Shown: piece by piece, positions 51,301-60,400 of the stretch | How positions within the stretch are numbered: position 1 is the first letter of the stretch | How the letters are laid out: each line of letters opens with the position of its first letter | NCBI RefSeq assembly: GCF_001632365.1 | Contig: NW_024468573.1 | Span: 106,641 to 170,640, forward strand | Origin: Laetiporus sulphureus 93-53 | Taxonomy: Eukaryota > Basidiomycota > Agaricomycetes > Polyporales > Laetiporaceae | Length of the DNA: 64,000 nt | Reading direction: 5' to 3' | Translations under genes and position numbers: made by a program | The notes under the pieces: model-generated | The model's input: only the letters and a program-made list of their open reading frames with translations | The model's database searches: none | Told to the model about the DNA's origin: nothing

Positions 51301-51664
51301 CGCCCCATCGTCTATAGCCACCTATGGCGTGTGGCCGCCAGCATCGATCGCGAACGTGGCATTCGCATCACAGTCGTATTTGCCTCAGTACACGAGCACC
51401 GCGAAGATCGTGAGCCTGCCCGCGTCGACGTACACAGCCGCGACGGTGAGCACGGGCGACGGGTGGGCCGACTTGGAGAGCAGCGACACGCGGAGGGCGC
51501 CGACGGCGATCGCGGGGTGCACGTATCCCGATGCGTGGAGTGCGGTGGACGCGACAATCCCGACGGCGGGATGCGGCGGGGTGGCGTATGCGAAGCGCGA
51601 GGAGGTGCCCGTTCCCATTTCCGAGCCTGTGGTCACCGCGCCGCCTGCGCGACGGTTCCCGTGA
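48393..51664 (+). CDS. Membrane-anchored exo-beta-1,3-glucanase, GH5 family
   Basis: Hydrolyses beta-1,3-glucan, probably in cell-wall remodelling. Nine exons, 48393..49026, 49079..49399, 49490..49699, 49757..49872, 50021..50106, 50160..50299, 50529..50673, 50828..51047 and 51110..51664, give 808 aa in phase throughout. It is a type II membrane protein: a disordered cytosolic part, one span (about residues 131-157, VFWLLAFIVLAVVVLVVVLP), a poly-Ser linker, then the catalytic domain. GH5 signatures: RIFGVNLGGLFELEPFISP, GAGLNWIRVPIPFWAIES, NLDLHTIPGSQNGYNHSG, acid/base Glu in MFGIVNEPLL, and nucleophile Glu in VTIAGEFSAAINDCGLW. FFWTWK and a Ser/Gly-rich C-terminal tail follow. Three introns (148, 229 and 154 nt) are much longer than the local norm. 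Confidence 0.94.
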
Positions 51665-52014
51665 GCGCGGCGCTGTTTGGCTCCTGCCTATATATCGCGT
51701 GCGATGATAAGTGTCATTGGCACTGTCGGTGCGCAGGAGAAGCTGATCGCTCGGACGGCGTGTCAGTGATGTGGCTCGAACTCGACACGGTCCGTCGTGC
51801 GCGTAGATGTGGTGATGTTGGTTGACGCAGGAATGAAGAGGGAAGGCGGCGAAACGGACGGACATGCAATATTGCTTCTCCCTGCATAGACGCTCGCTTT
51901 AGTTTCATGACTTTGCTGTCTGCATACACATGCTTTGTTCACGATGCTGGCGGACGATATCACGACGTTCGTCATAGTGCGCCGCGCCGCACTGTTTCTC
52001 ACGTTCCGTTCTAT

Positions 52015-52309
52015 AATGGTACTTGCTAGTTTGTACACGTAGCATATCAAGATCGTCTGCGGTGTACCCTCGCGGTTTTTGTCAGCAGCAAAGGGTTCGT
52101 AGACAAAGGAATATAGAGCACGAAGGCAATAGGGACCGATTTGCTCGTCGCAGTCCTCCAGATCGGAACTGATCAATTGAGGCCAAGATCAATCAAGGAG
52201 TTCTCGTTGTATGCACTCAAAATCAAGGCTTACTGAGATGGTCCCAGATGTTTTGGGGAAAGCGGTTCCGAAGTTCAGCTGGCCCACGGATTGCGCGGAG
52301 GCATTGTCC
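52015..52309 (-). pseudogene. Sedolisin (S53 tripeptidyl-peptidase) remnant, downstream half
   Basis: Minus-strand frame near 52,180-52,020 encodes SSDLEDCDEQIGPYCLRALY, then FVYEPFAADKNREGTPQT, which corresponds to the start of the mature catalytic part of fungal tripeptidyl-peptidases (CDEQITP.CL.ALY...AADKN). It stops being recognisable after TPQT, so the catalytic Glu/Asp/Ser domain is absent here. The matching upstream half lies on the other side of the retrotransposon, at 61,917-62,405. The retroelement therefore landed inside this gene, which was also truncated by other events. Confidence 0.8.
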
Positions 52310-52314
52310 TGACT
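52310..52314. other. Target-site duplication, left copy (TGACT)
   Basis: Five bases TGACT immediately before the first LTR base, repeated exactly at 61917-61921 after the other LTR. A 5 bp duplication is usual for Ty3/Gypsy integrases and proves a single insertion event. Confidence 0.95.
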
Positions 52315-52760
52315 TGTGAAGGATCTCAGGAACTCCTGGGTCCGCTCTCGCCTATCCCGTCAGGGATCTCTAGCTTAAGTGGAGGAGTAAAGACCAACTC
52401 GAAACTGAGGGGTAGGCCTCAGCTCGAGCGGGTATATATACAAGAGGGGCCAGACCCCTGGTACCGGGTGTAAGACCCTGCGTACCCTAGGTTTGTAATA
52501 ATACATCATTATGGCGTGCTATGGCGTGCTCAGGCCTAGGGGAGTCCGCCTAAGTCTAGGAGTGTCTATAGAGTCCAGACCTGTGATGTCACTATGACGT
52601 AGGGTCACGTGACTGATACTTGTCCGAGGGATGTCCGAGTGGCGTGGGTATACTAAGATGTACACGTGGAGGCGTAGTGGTACATGCTATATAGGGTAAC
52701 TGGGTGGATAAATAATGGTCCGTGGGCGCTTGAGACTTGTGGCGCGGAAAAACCGTGACA
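52315..52760 (-). repeat. 3' LTR of the retrotransposon
   Basis: 446 bp, identical to 61471-61916 when compared base by base. In element sense it begins TGTCACGG and ends CCTTCACA. It contains a TATA-like run at 52433-52440 and a 10 bp tandem duplication (ATGGCGTGCT twice) in both copies. Confidence 0.98.
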
Positions 52761-52763
52761 GTA

Positions 52764-52773
52764 CCCCTCCTCC
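52764..52773 (-). promoter_or_regulatory. Polypurine tract for plus-strand priming
   Basis: In element sense GGAGGAGGGG, three bases from the start of the 3' LTR and just downstream of the pol stop codon, which is the expected place and composition for the RNase H-resistant primer of second-strand synthesis. Confidence 0.8.
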
Positions 52774-52805
52774 AGGCCGAAGTGTCCTCACGAGGCTTTT
52801 GAATT

Positions 52806-55800
52806 CTAGTCGTAGATGCGCGGGTGTACGGCTTGTAGGTTCCATTTGGTTTTGGGTATCGGTGTCCGAGTACGCTCTGGGTCATATGTGGTATATTTGG
52901 AGACGTCCTCTTCCCTCACCGGGGTATCTTTGAAACGCATACGTTGCCAGGGTATTGGTGCATCATCGAGATAATAGTAGCCGTGAGTGCGTTCCGGGCA
53001 CTGGATCTTTCCTTCTTCTACTATCCACTGGGCGTTGACTGGGTATACAAATAGATGGTTGCGCGACTTGGGGGTTCCGACGAATAAGACTGTGTGGATA
53101 TAGTGGTCTGGATTCGCTAGCCAGATGCAGACGATGTCGAACTTCTCGGGCAGCCCTATTTCTAGGCCGATCGGGGTATCGAGGGGTACGTGAAGTACGA
53201 CATGGGCTTGGAACTTGCGCTTGTACCATCGTATCATTTTGTGATCCCAGTAGATCTTTTCCTTCCATTCTTCCTCTTCTTCCTCCGTCCTTTTTCCTCC
53301 CTTACTGTCAGGTTCATCGTCGCTTTCCTCGTCTTCTTGAGCGCGGATCTTTTGACCACCGGGTATAGTAAGGAGATTAGGCGGTTTGGGCGCCTTGGGG
53401 TGTAACTTATGGAAGTTATTAAGCAGCAGGATGTAATCCTTTGCTATGGTAGAGCGGGGTATCCAAGTGTTCTCGGTGTCGTCCTTCCCCTTCCATTTGA
53501 CCAGGTATAGTAGTCCGGTCTTGGATTTTTTACTGTCGAGGATTTGGCTAATGGTAGGGGATTCGCCCTCCGGAACGGGTATAGTAGTATCGTCCTTTTG
53601 TACACTAAATTGCGCGAGGTGATAGGGTATTAATAGAGATTCGTGGAAGACAGGGTGTATATGACGCCAAGCGGGTGGGAGCTTGAGTCTGAATGCTGAC
53701 TTCCCGACCTTTTCTACTATACTAAACGGTCCGTAACGTTTATCGTCCAGCTTCTTGCTTGGTCGAGTGGTTGTAATATTAGTTCCTTCTAATAGTACCA
53801 GATCGCCCTTGGTATAGGTTGCATGGTCTGGGTATTTGCCATCGTGGTACTTCTTCATTATACCTTTTGCTTTGGTAAGGTGATTAGTTGCGTCCTTGGA
53901 AAGTTCCTCCATCTCCTTCGTCCATTCTTCGGCCGATTGGTTTCGGGGTTCTTTCCTGGTTTCGACTCCCGTGTAGGGATGGTATCCGTGCGTAAGGTAG
54001 AATGGGGTATAGCCGGTGCTTGCTTGTCTATGGTTTCGGTATGCGAACATAGCGAGTGGTATCTTGGAAGGCCAGTCATCCTGTCTATAGGAGGTATATA
54101 TCCTCAAGTAGGTCTCTATTTCCTGGTTCATCCGTTCAGTTTGCCCATCCGTCTGAGGGTGGTAGGCAGTTGAAGGATTTCCCTGGACGCCCAACTGTTG
54201 GTATACATCCTTAGTGAACGAGGATACGAACTGTGGTCCCCTGTCGGACCATATCCTTTCTGCTAGTCCGTGTGCCGACATTACATGTTTAATGTACAAG
54301 TCCGCATAGTCCTTCGAGTTAATCGACTCCGTGCAGGGTATAGCGATAAAGTCTTTCGACTTCAAATCCACAAATACAAGGATGGAATCGTACCCATCTA
54401 CAGTAGGTAGTTTTACAATAAGGTCCGTGGAGATGTACTGCCAGTTATGATCTGGAACTGGGTTTGGCTCTAATGGTGCTGATCGATGTTGGCGGTTAGG
54501 TTTGGCCTTTTGACAGGTTCCACAACCTTTCACATACGCCGTAACATCCTTGATCATCTCCGGCCACCAGTACGATCGCTTGATTAATTCCATGGTCCTT
54601 TCTATTCCTGGGTGTCCCATGAATGCGGCATCGTGGTGGGACTGTATTACTTTGCCGATTATTTCTTGGTTATTTGGGATTATGAGAATTTCACCCCCCC
54701 TCCAGAGTGTGCCGTCCTCGGCTGACTCGAGCTCCTTTTGAGGCAAAGTTTTCCATAATAAATATTCGGACGAATGTGTGGCGCAGAGGTCGCGGATGGC
54801 GTCTGTCCCTACAACTTTGGTGCTTCGGAACAATTCGGCAGGTAATACGACCTGATTATCCAAGTGATCCATACCGTCGTCATAGTCTGGTCGTCTGCTA
54901 AGAGCGTCTGCTGCGCTGTTTTTCTTGCCTGGGATATGATGGAGTTCGAAATCGTATTCAGCGAGGAATGACATCCATCGTGCTTGTCGGGGGTTAATCT
55001 TCTGGGGTTTCCTAAAGTATGTCAGATTAAGGTGATCAGTGAAGATCTGTACAGTATGTTTGGCGTGTATTAAGTAGTGTCGCCATTCTTCTAGACAATC
55101 TACAATAGCGAGAAGCTCTCTATCGTACACTTGATAGTTCTTTTCGGCGTCCTTGAACGACCTACTGTAATATGATACTGGTACCCAAAGATTATCTTGC
55201 TTCTGCATAAGAACTGCCCCGAGGGCGAATTGCGAAGCATCTACTTCTACCATAAACGGATCCTCGTCCGTAGGTATGTGTACAATCGGGGCCGATGTAA
55301 GGAGGTCCTTGAGACCTTGGAAGGCACTTCGTTCCGTGTCCGTCCATTCCCATTCTCGGTTGCCCGTGAGGTCCGAAAGAGGCTTGGCCAAGGAGCCGAA
55401 GCCTTTCACAAATCGTCTATAATAATTACAAAATCCGAGGAACTGTTGCACGTCCTTCTTGGACCTGGGTTCTGGCCATTCTGCAATGCCCGCAACCTTT
55501 GCAGGGTCCATGCGAAGTTTCCCATGGCCAATGATGTGACCTAGGTACTCGGTTTCTTCAACATGGAACTCGCATTTTTCAGGTTTGCACGTCAACTTGT
55601 GCTCCCGGAGTATTCGAAGTACTTGTTTTACAACCTGGCGATGTTCCTTCATGTCCTTGGTGAATATTAAGATATCGTCCAGGTATACCATAACTTTTCC
55701 AGTGAGGATTAGATCGTGGAAGATGTCATTCATCATCATTTGGAACGTTGATGGTGAATTAGTGAGTCCGAAGAACATCACTAGGGGTTCGAACAGACCT

Positions 55801-58130
55801 CGGTTCGTGACGAACGCGGCCTTTTCCTCATCTCCTTCCTTGATCCTTATGTTATTATAGCCCCACCGGATGTCGAGCTTAGAGTAGTACCGGGCTCCCT
55901 TAAGCCGGTCGAATAAATCATTGATTAGAGGGAGCGGGTATTTATTTTTCTTCGTGACTTCATTGAGCCGTCTATAGTCCTGTACCGGCCTTAGTTTACC
56001 ATCCTTTTTCTTGACAAAGAAGAAGGGGGCGCCCCAGGGGGATTTAGACTGTCGGATACGACCAGTCTTTAGGTTTTCTTCGAGGAATATATCTAGAGCT
56101 TCCTGTTCTTTTACGCTCATTGGATATACCTTCCCGCAGAAGGGTTTCGCGCCGTCTACTAGTTCTATGGCGTGATCCCATACCCTTCGTTCAGGGAGCT
56201 GATCGAATTCAGCTTCTTCGAAGACTTCCTTATAATCCCAGTACTCTTCTGGAACAACCTCTTGCATGCTCTTGGCTTTAGTGCTTTTGCCTTGAGCGAT
56301 GGCTAGGTCGGTGGCCTTGGTGGCTCGTATATGTTCGTATTCGGAAAATTGCTTCCGAATGTAGTCGCTGTCCAATGCCAGCACCTTGTCCCCATCTTCC
56401 AACTTGAGCTCCCCGCAGTTACAACGCGTGAAGCGAAGCGTGCGTTTAGCCCAGTCAATGTCCGGGTTGTGATCTTCTAGCCAATCGAACCCGAGGAACA
56501 TGTCGTGGTCCGAGAGGGTAGTCACGTTGAATGATCGGCGCTCTCTATGGCCTTGGATAACTATATCTAGTGATACATAGTGGGTCATATCGCCATCTCG
56601 GTTGGGGGTCCCATCTGCGTTGAACACGCGGAGTGGTCGATCGAACGGTATCTTAGGTATCTGGAACTTAGATACGAATTGTTCGTCGATGCAGCACCCG
56701 GTGCAACCTGAATCTAGAAGGGCTTTGGCGGGTATATTCCTATCCCCAACTTCTATTGTTACGGGTATATCGATCTGGCGATGTCGTCGTACTGCTCGGA
56801 CGTTGAATTGTCCTCGCAGTTTAGTACCGGTCGATCCGAAGCCAGCAGTCCCTCTTGCTGTTTCTGCTATCTCCGTCACGACTTCGGTAATAGGGGTATC
56901 GTTTCGTTCCAAGATTAGCTGGGCGACTCGGTCCCCATACTCAATCTGGAACGGGGTATCAAGGGTATTGATTAGGAGTATTTTGACTCGACCGACATAG
57001 TCAGAGTCTATTACTCCGGCTCCTACATCTATTCCATGTTTTACAGCCAAGCCTGAGCGTGGAGCGATGCGTCCGTAGCACCCGCTGGGTATCATCAACT
57101 TCAGGCCGGTATCTACAAGGAGACGGGAACGTCCGGGAATGACCACTTCCTCCGCTGAATGCAGATCGTACCCTGCTGCGCCTTCTGTTTGACGGGTTGG
57201 TACGATGGCTTGCGGGTGGTCTAAAAATACACGCAGAGTGGTTTTCTGTGTCTTCTTCTTCGGTGTACGCCTTGCCGATGTCGAAGCTTCCACCTGCAGA
57301 CTATCCGGAACTGAAGAAATGTTAGAAATTGAGCTATTCACGGAATTAAGCACCGATGCTTCTTGATCCGGCCGAGCTCGATCAGGCACCACTAAGGTCC
57401 CGTCATCCCGAGACCCCGTTTTCGCTCCTACTGCTGTTACATTAAAGTGGGCACCACTACTTGTACCCATATTGTCCGCCGTAGTGCTAGAAGTACAGTT
57501 GAGAGTAGAAAGAATAGAAAATTGAGATCCACTAGGGAGTGGTGGTGTGCTGTCGTCTGCGTCAGGGGTACTGAATTTTCCCTTTCCTGAGCTTAGACCC
57601 TCCTGCCCACATCCCTCCAGGGTGTTTTCAGGTACGGCTTGATGGCGCTTCTCAGGCTTTGCCTCCACCACCATCAGCTCGACTCTCCCTGGGGACCTAC
57701 CTTTTGGTGACCCGTCTAAACCATGGCCCTTCTCAGGTCTCGCGACCTCCGTGACCATGGAATGGCCGTTAATGGTCAGGGATGACCCGTGTAAACCAGG
57801 GCGCTTCTCAGGCTTTTGGGCCTCCACCACCGAGGAATGTACGTTACTGGTCGGGGAACCTGAAATGTCCGGATCGAGTCGTGAGTCCTGCAAGACTTGC
57901 GTACTTAAGCCTTGCCGAATTGAAAACCCGCCTGGTTGAGCAGAGCGGGGTTGGCCGCGATGGCCGCCTTGAATGCTCGTACGGCCTCGGTTTCTTCTAC
58001 CGTACTGGCCCGAGCTGCAGGCTGGGCATCCTTTTTGCGCCAGCACTGCGCCTTCCCGTCGTAGTAATGGGTGTGCCATATATCCGTGCACGACCCCTTC
58101 TCCGACCTTTCCTTTCCGCACGTACCACAC
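52806..58130 (-). CDS. pol: Retrotransposon Pol: dUTPase, protease, RT, RNase H, integrase, chromodomain
   Basis: 1,774-codon open frame; its first Met lies inside gag, and translation is more likely by -1 frameshift at 57923-57929. Domains by approximate residue: Ser/Pro linker (1-290); dUTPase (295-438) with all five motifs, AGYDLHSAEE, PRSGLAVKHGID, GVIDSDYVG, GDRVAQLILE and RGTAGFGSTG; aspartic protease (about 470, LLDSGCTG); RT (710-880, YLDD at about 813); RNase H (960-1080, VEVDAS, DRELLAIV, TDHLNL); integrase with an HHCC zinc module (about 1165-1210) and DDE core (STDL, WSDRG, QTERMNQE); GPF module (KRYGPFSIVEK); chromodomain (1523-1576, YLVKWKGKDDTENTWIP). The last 190 residues are an acidic stretch then a globular-looking segment with no match I know. 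All catalytic residues are present. Confidence 0.97.
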   Translation of the reverse strand: MWYVRKGKVGEGVVHGYMAHPLLRREGAVLAQKGCPACSSGQYGRRNRGRTSIQGGHRGQPRSAQPGGFSIRQGLSTQVLQDSRLDPDISGSPTSNVHSSVVEAQKPEKRPGLHGSSLTINGHSMVTEVARPEKGHGLDGSPKGRSPGRVELMVVEAKPEKRHQAVPENTLEGCGQEGLSSGKGKFSTPDADDSTPPLPSGSQFSILSTLNCTSSTTADNMGTSSGAHFNVTAVGAKTGSRDDGTLVVPDRARPDQEASVLNSVNSSISNISSVPDSLQVEASTSARRTPKKKTQKTTLRVFLDHPQAIVPTRQTEGAAGYDLHSAEEVVIPGRSRLLVDTGLKLMIPSGCYGRIAPRSGLAVKHGIDVGAGVIDSDYVGRVKILLINTLDTPFQIEYGDRVAQLILERNDTPITEVVTEIAETARGTAGFGSTGTKLRGQFNVRAVRRHRQIDIPVTIEVGDRNIPAKALLDSGCTGCCIDEQFVSKFQIPKIPFDRPLRVFNADGTPNRDGDMTHYVSLDIVIQGHRERRSFNVTTLSDHDMFLGFDWLEDHNPDIDWAKRTLRFTRCNCGELKLEDGDKVLALDSDYIRKQFSEYEHIRATKATDLAIAQGKSTKAKSMQEVVPEEYWDYKEVFEEAEFDQLPERRVWDHAIELVDGAKPFCGKVYPMSVKEQEALDIFLEENLKTGRIRQSKSPWGAPFFFVKKKDGKLRPVQDYRRLNEVTKKNKYPLPLINDLFDRLKGARYYSKLDIRWGYNNIRIKEGDEEKAAFVTNRGLFEPLVMFFGLTNSPSTFQMMMNDIFHDLILTGKVMVYLDDILIFTKDMKEHRQVVKQVLRILREHKLTCKPEKCEFHVEETEYLGHIIGHGKLRMDPAKVAGIAEWPEPRSKKDVQQFLGFCNYYRRFVKGFGSLAKPLSDLTGNREWEWTDTERSAFQGLKDLLTSAPIVHIPTDEDPFMVEVDASQFALGAVLMQKQDNLWVPVSYYSRSFKDAEKNYQVYDRELLAIVDCLEEWRHYLIHAKHTVQIFTDHLNLTYFRKPQKINPRQARWMSFLAEYDFELHHIPGKKNSAADALSRRPDYDDGMDHLDNQVVLPAELFRSTKVVGTDAIRDLCATHSSEYLLWKTLPQKELESAEDGTLWRGGEILIIPNNQEIIGKVIQSHHDAAFMGHPGIERTMELIKRSYWWPEMIKDVTAYVKGCGTCQKAKPNRQHRSAPLEPNPVPDHNWQYISTDLIVKLPTVDGYDSILVFVDLKSKDFIAIPCTESINSKDYADLYIKHVMSAHGLAERIWSDRGPQFVSSFTKDVYQQLGVQGNPSTAYHPQTDGQTERMNQEIETYLRIYTSYRQDDWPSKIPLAMFAYRNHRQASTGYTPFYLTHGYHPYTGVETRKEPRNQSAEEWTKEMEELSKDATNHLTKAKGIMKKYHDGKYPDHATYTKGDLVLLEGTNITTTRPSKKLDDKRYGPFSIVEKVGKSAFRLKLPPAWRHIHPVFHESLLIPYHLAQFSVQKDDTTIPVPEGESPTISQILDSKKSKTGLLYLVKWKGKDDTENTWIPRSTIAKDYILLLNNFHKLHPKAPKPPNLLTIPGGQKIRAQEDEESDDEPDSKGGKRTEEEEEEWKEKIYWDHKMIRWYKRKFQAHVVLHVPLDTPIGLEIGLPEKFDIVCIWLANPDHYIHTVLFVGTPKSRNHLFVYPVNAQWIVEEGKIQCPERTHGYYYLDDAPIPWQRMRFKDTPVREEDVSKYTTYDPERTRTPIPKTKWNLQAVHPRIYD

Positions 58131-60040
58131 TTCCGGTGTTTGTCACGTTCGTTTTCGACCCCTACCGTTTCCTTGTGTGGTACTGCTTTTCCTGCCTCAT
58201 CGACATTTCTGATGGGCGCCCTTCCCATTGTCCTGACCGCGTTTGCCGTTACCGTTGTTGAACCTTCCTCCTGGTGGACTTGCCGGGTTTTGGAGTCCTT
58301 GGCTTTCCCCTTGCCCTTTCGGTCCTCAAAGGTGGACGCCCATTGCTGCTGCTGTTGAAGGTCCAGCCGAGCTGCAACCTGTTTCCACAGGCTGTAGCTA
58401 TTGACATCCCGGCTAATGCCTTCAGACGACCATACTCTGTCACAGAGTTCCTTTCTCATGGCCGTTCTAAGTAATTGGAGCAACAGCTGTTCGTCCTTGT
58501 ACCCTGAGACCTTGACCCAATGTTCCCATTCGGCCTCGAATTCCTCCCAAGGCTTGTACCTTTGCTGCATGTTGCGCAGCATCCGTTGACCTTCTAGCTC
58601 CGGGTTCGCGGGGTAGTACATTTTCTTGAAGTCCGCGATGAAGTCCTGGAGCGTGGCGTATACCGGTGGACCTCCCATCATCCTTTCTAGGAGGGAGGCT
58701 TTCCAGTGGTCGATTTGTGGTCCTCGGATATAAGACATTGCCCAGCGAATTTTACTTTGCTCGTCTTCAAACTCACTGGGTTTCATGACGATGTAGTTCA
58801 TTACATCGACAAGCCATGCCTTTGCCTTTGCCTTGGTGCCATCGAATGGCTCCGGGAGATTGACCTTTGGTCCTCGGAACGACTTTCTGTGTACCTCGTC
58901 CGAGGATGCCGGTGGCGGGGCTGCGGAGCGACGGTCCCGGTCTGGTGGTGGGACCGGCTGCTCCGGGGGGAATGCGAATAGTGCCCCTGCCAGCTCGTCA
59001 TCTTCATCTCCCTTGTATGAGTGTGCCGGGGACATTGGGGGCGTCTGCACCCTAGAGGGCGGCTGCTCAGGGTTTGCCTGGCGTGCCGGTTTGAGCCCAC
59101 TAGGGCCGGCGGTTCCGCCGACTCCTTTTACCCAATCCCGAATATCCTGTTGCCCGGGATTCTGTCTGCCCTTGCCCTTGTCGACCGGTTTCCTGGGTGA
59201 TCGAATAGGGGAAGGCGGTGGTGGACGCGTCATGGCTTCTAGGAGGTGGATTCGGGTTTCTTGAGTCTTGTTGATTCCTTCTAGACCCGTTACCCTTTCC
59301 TCGCTGGACTTGAGTGCTTTCTTGAAGGCTTCCAGTTCCGTTGTTAGCTTGTGGATCTGGTTGCCGCGCTCTGTTCGTGAAGCCTCGTATTCGCCCACCT
59401 GCCTCATGAGACGGTCTCGGGTTGCTTCGGCCGCTAGGCGTCCTTCCCGTGCTTCTGCTACCTCTCTCCGTGCGACGTCGAGTCGACTACGTAGTCGATT
59501 GTAGTCGTTTTGGAGGTGCTGGTAAGCACGCCTCATATCGGTCGGTTGAGTCCAAAATCCTGGAACATCATCGTTTGGCGGGGGGAGACCGGGTCGTGCC
59601 ATATAATAGCTTTGTCTGTTATCAGGGAACCTGTATCGTTCGTACCCTGGTGGGGTTCCTGATGCATGACTCGACCAGACATAGTCTTGTCCCCTTGCAG
59701 CCCCTCCATGCCTTGCTACCACATCTACCGGTTGCGTTCGATATCGCTGCCTGTCTTCTACAGAGTGTTCGCGGGCATGGATATCATATTCCCATTGATG
59801 GAAGCGTCTCCCTGTCCTTGGTTCTTCCGGGTACAGGGCGGCGAATTCGTCTACCAGCCTTGCTGAAGGCCCTCTTCTTGCGGGGAGTGCTTCCAGCATT
59901 GATGACGTCATGAAGTATCGTGGTGTGGGGGCGAGGATATCAGTATTGTTGAACGAGGATGGGGTGGATACCCTGGGATTCGGATTTTCGGGGTTCAGGT
60001 GTCCTTCTACGGAATGCTCAGATTGTGCGATGCCGGCCAT
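57905..60040 (-). CDS. gag: Retrotransposon Gag
   Basis: 711 aa structural protein forming the virus-like particle. The N-terminal third is low-complexity; residues about 170-270 form a long coiled coil (YQHLQNDYNRLRSRLDVARR... to KTQETRIHLLEAM); a Pro-rich linker follows. The capsid-like core is around LPEPFDGTKAKAKAWLVDVM, SYIRGPQIDHWKASLLERM and WEEFEAEWEHWVKVSG, the retrotrans_gag pattern. Near the C-terminus CGTCGKERSEKGSC...WHTHYYDGKAQC is a Cys/His cluster that may replace the usual CCHC knuckle. The stop at 57905-57907 follows the slippery heptamer by five codons. An in-frame open stretch upstream to a TGA at 60080-60082 means the N-terminus could be longer. Confidence 0.95.
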   Translation of the reverse strand: MAGIAQSEHSVEGHLNPENPNPRVSTPSSFNNTDILAPTPRYFMTSSMLEALPARRGPSARLVDEFAALYPEEPRTGRRFHQWEYDIHAREHSVEDRQRYRTQPVDVVARHGGAARGQDYVWSSHASGTPPGYERYRFPDNRQSYYMARPGLPPPNDDVPGFWTQPTDMRRAYQHLQNDYNRLRSRLDVARREVAEAREGRLAAEATRDRLMRQVGEYEASRTERGNQIHKLTTELEAFKKALKSSEERVTGLEGINKTQETRIHLLEAMTRPPPPSPIRSPRKPVDKGKGRQNPGQQDIRDWVKGVGGTAGPSGLKPARQANPEQPPSRVQTPPMSPAHSYKGDEDDELAGALFAFPPEQPVPPPDRDRRSAAPPPASSDEVHRKSFRGPKVNLPEPFDGTKAKAKAWLVDVMNYIVMKPSEFEDEQSKIRWAMSYIRGPQIDHWKASLLERMMGGPPVYATLQDFIADFKKMYYPANPELEGQRMLRNMQQRYKPWEEFEAEWEHWVKVSGYKDEQLLLQLLRTAMRKELCDRVWSSEGISRDVNSYSLWKQVAARLDLQQQQQWASTFEDRKGKGKAKDSKTRQVHQEEGSTTVTANAVRTMGRAPIRNVDEAGKAVPHKETVGVENERDKHRKCGTCGKERSEKGSCTDIWHTHYYDGKAQCWRKKDAQPAARASTVEETEAVRAFKAAIAANPALLNQAGFQFGKA
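57923..57929 (-). promoter_or_regulatory. Candidate -1 ribosomal frameshift site GGGTTTT
   Basis: In gag frame the codons read GCG GGT TTT CAA, so G GGT TTT is an exact X XXY YYZ heptamer. It sits in the gag/pol overlap, five codons before the gag stop, and the pol frame is exactly -1 relative to gag, so slippage yields GGT TTT then TCA ATT in the pol frame. A downstream stimulatory structure was not assessed. Confidence 0.75.
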
Positions 60041-60079
60041 TTTCGGTGTTGGTACCTGGTCGGGGTTTTGACGACCTGT

Positions 60080-60400
60080 TCAGAAAGGTTCTTCTTCGTC
60101 GGAGGAGATGCCGTATTCTTCGTCAAACAGGAGGTGGTACAGCTCCTGATCGTCTTCGACTGGTTCGAGAGCACGGGGGGCTTCTCGGACTATTCTATGT
60201 GGCTGATATTCGAGCCTTTCGTAGTAGTCGATGACGACTTGGTAGCGGTAGAGGATGAAACGAGCTTGGGCGACGTGGGGTTGGTAAATGAAGTCTGTCC
60301 GGAATATGACGCTGATGTGTTCGTATACTTGATCCCACTCTACCGGTCCTGGAGATACGGTGTATATGGAGGTGTATCCTTCCAACGAGAACCTTTGCAT
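60080..60400 (-). CDS. Small ORF upstream of gag in the retrotransposon
   Basis: 106 codons starting MQRFSLEGYTSIYTVSPGP. Tyr- and Glu-rich (DQVYEHISVIFRTDFIYQPH, QVVIDYYERLEYQPHRIV), ending in an acidic SSDEEEPF. No known domain. It is in the same reading frame as gag: after its TGA, 13 sense codons lead without another stop to the gag Met, so stop-codon readthrough or reinitiation could fuse or couple them. Open frames of this length can arise by chance, so coding status is uncertain, but position and frame are suggestive. Confidence 0.5.
   Translation of the reverse strand: MQRFSLEGYTSIYTVSPGPVEWDQVYEHISVIFRTDFIYQPHVAQARFILYRYQVVIDYYERLEYQPHRIVREAPRALEPVEDDQELYHLLFDEEYGISSDEEEPF

Noticed and set aside
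51151..51825. 224-codon frame and minus-strand frames over the last glucanase exon
   Set aside because: GC-rich shadow frames of exon 51110-51664.
58128..58130. Met at 58130 as an independent start of Pol
   Set aside because: It lies inside gag with no reason for internal initiation; a -1 heptamer downstream explains Pol expression better.
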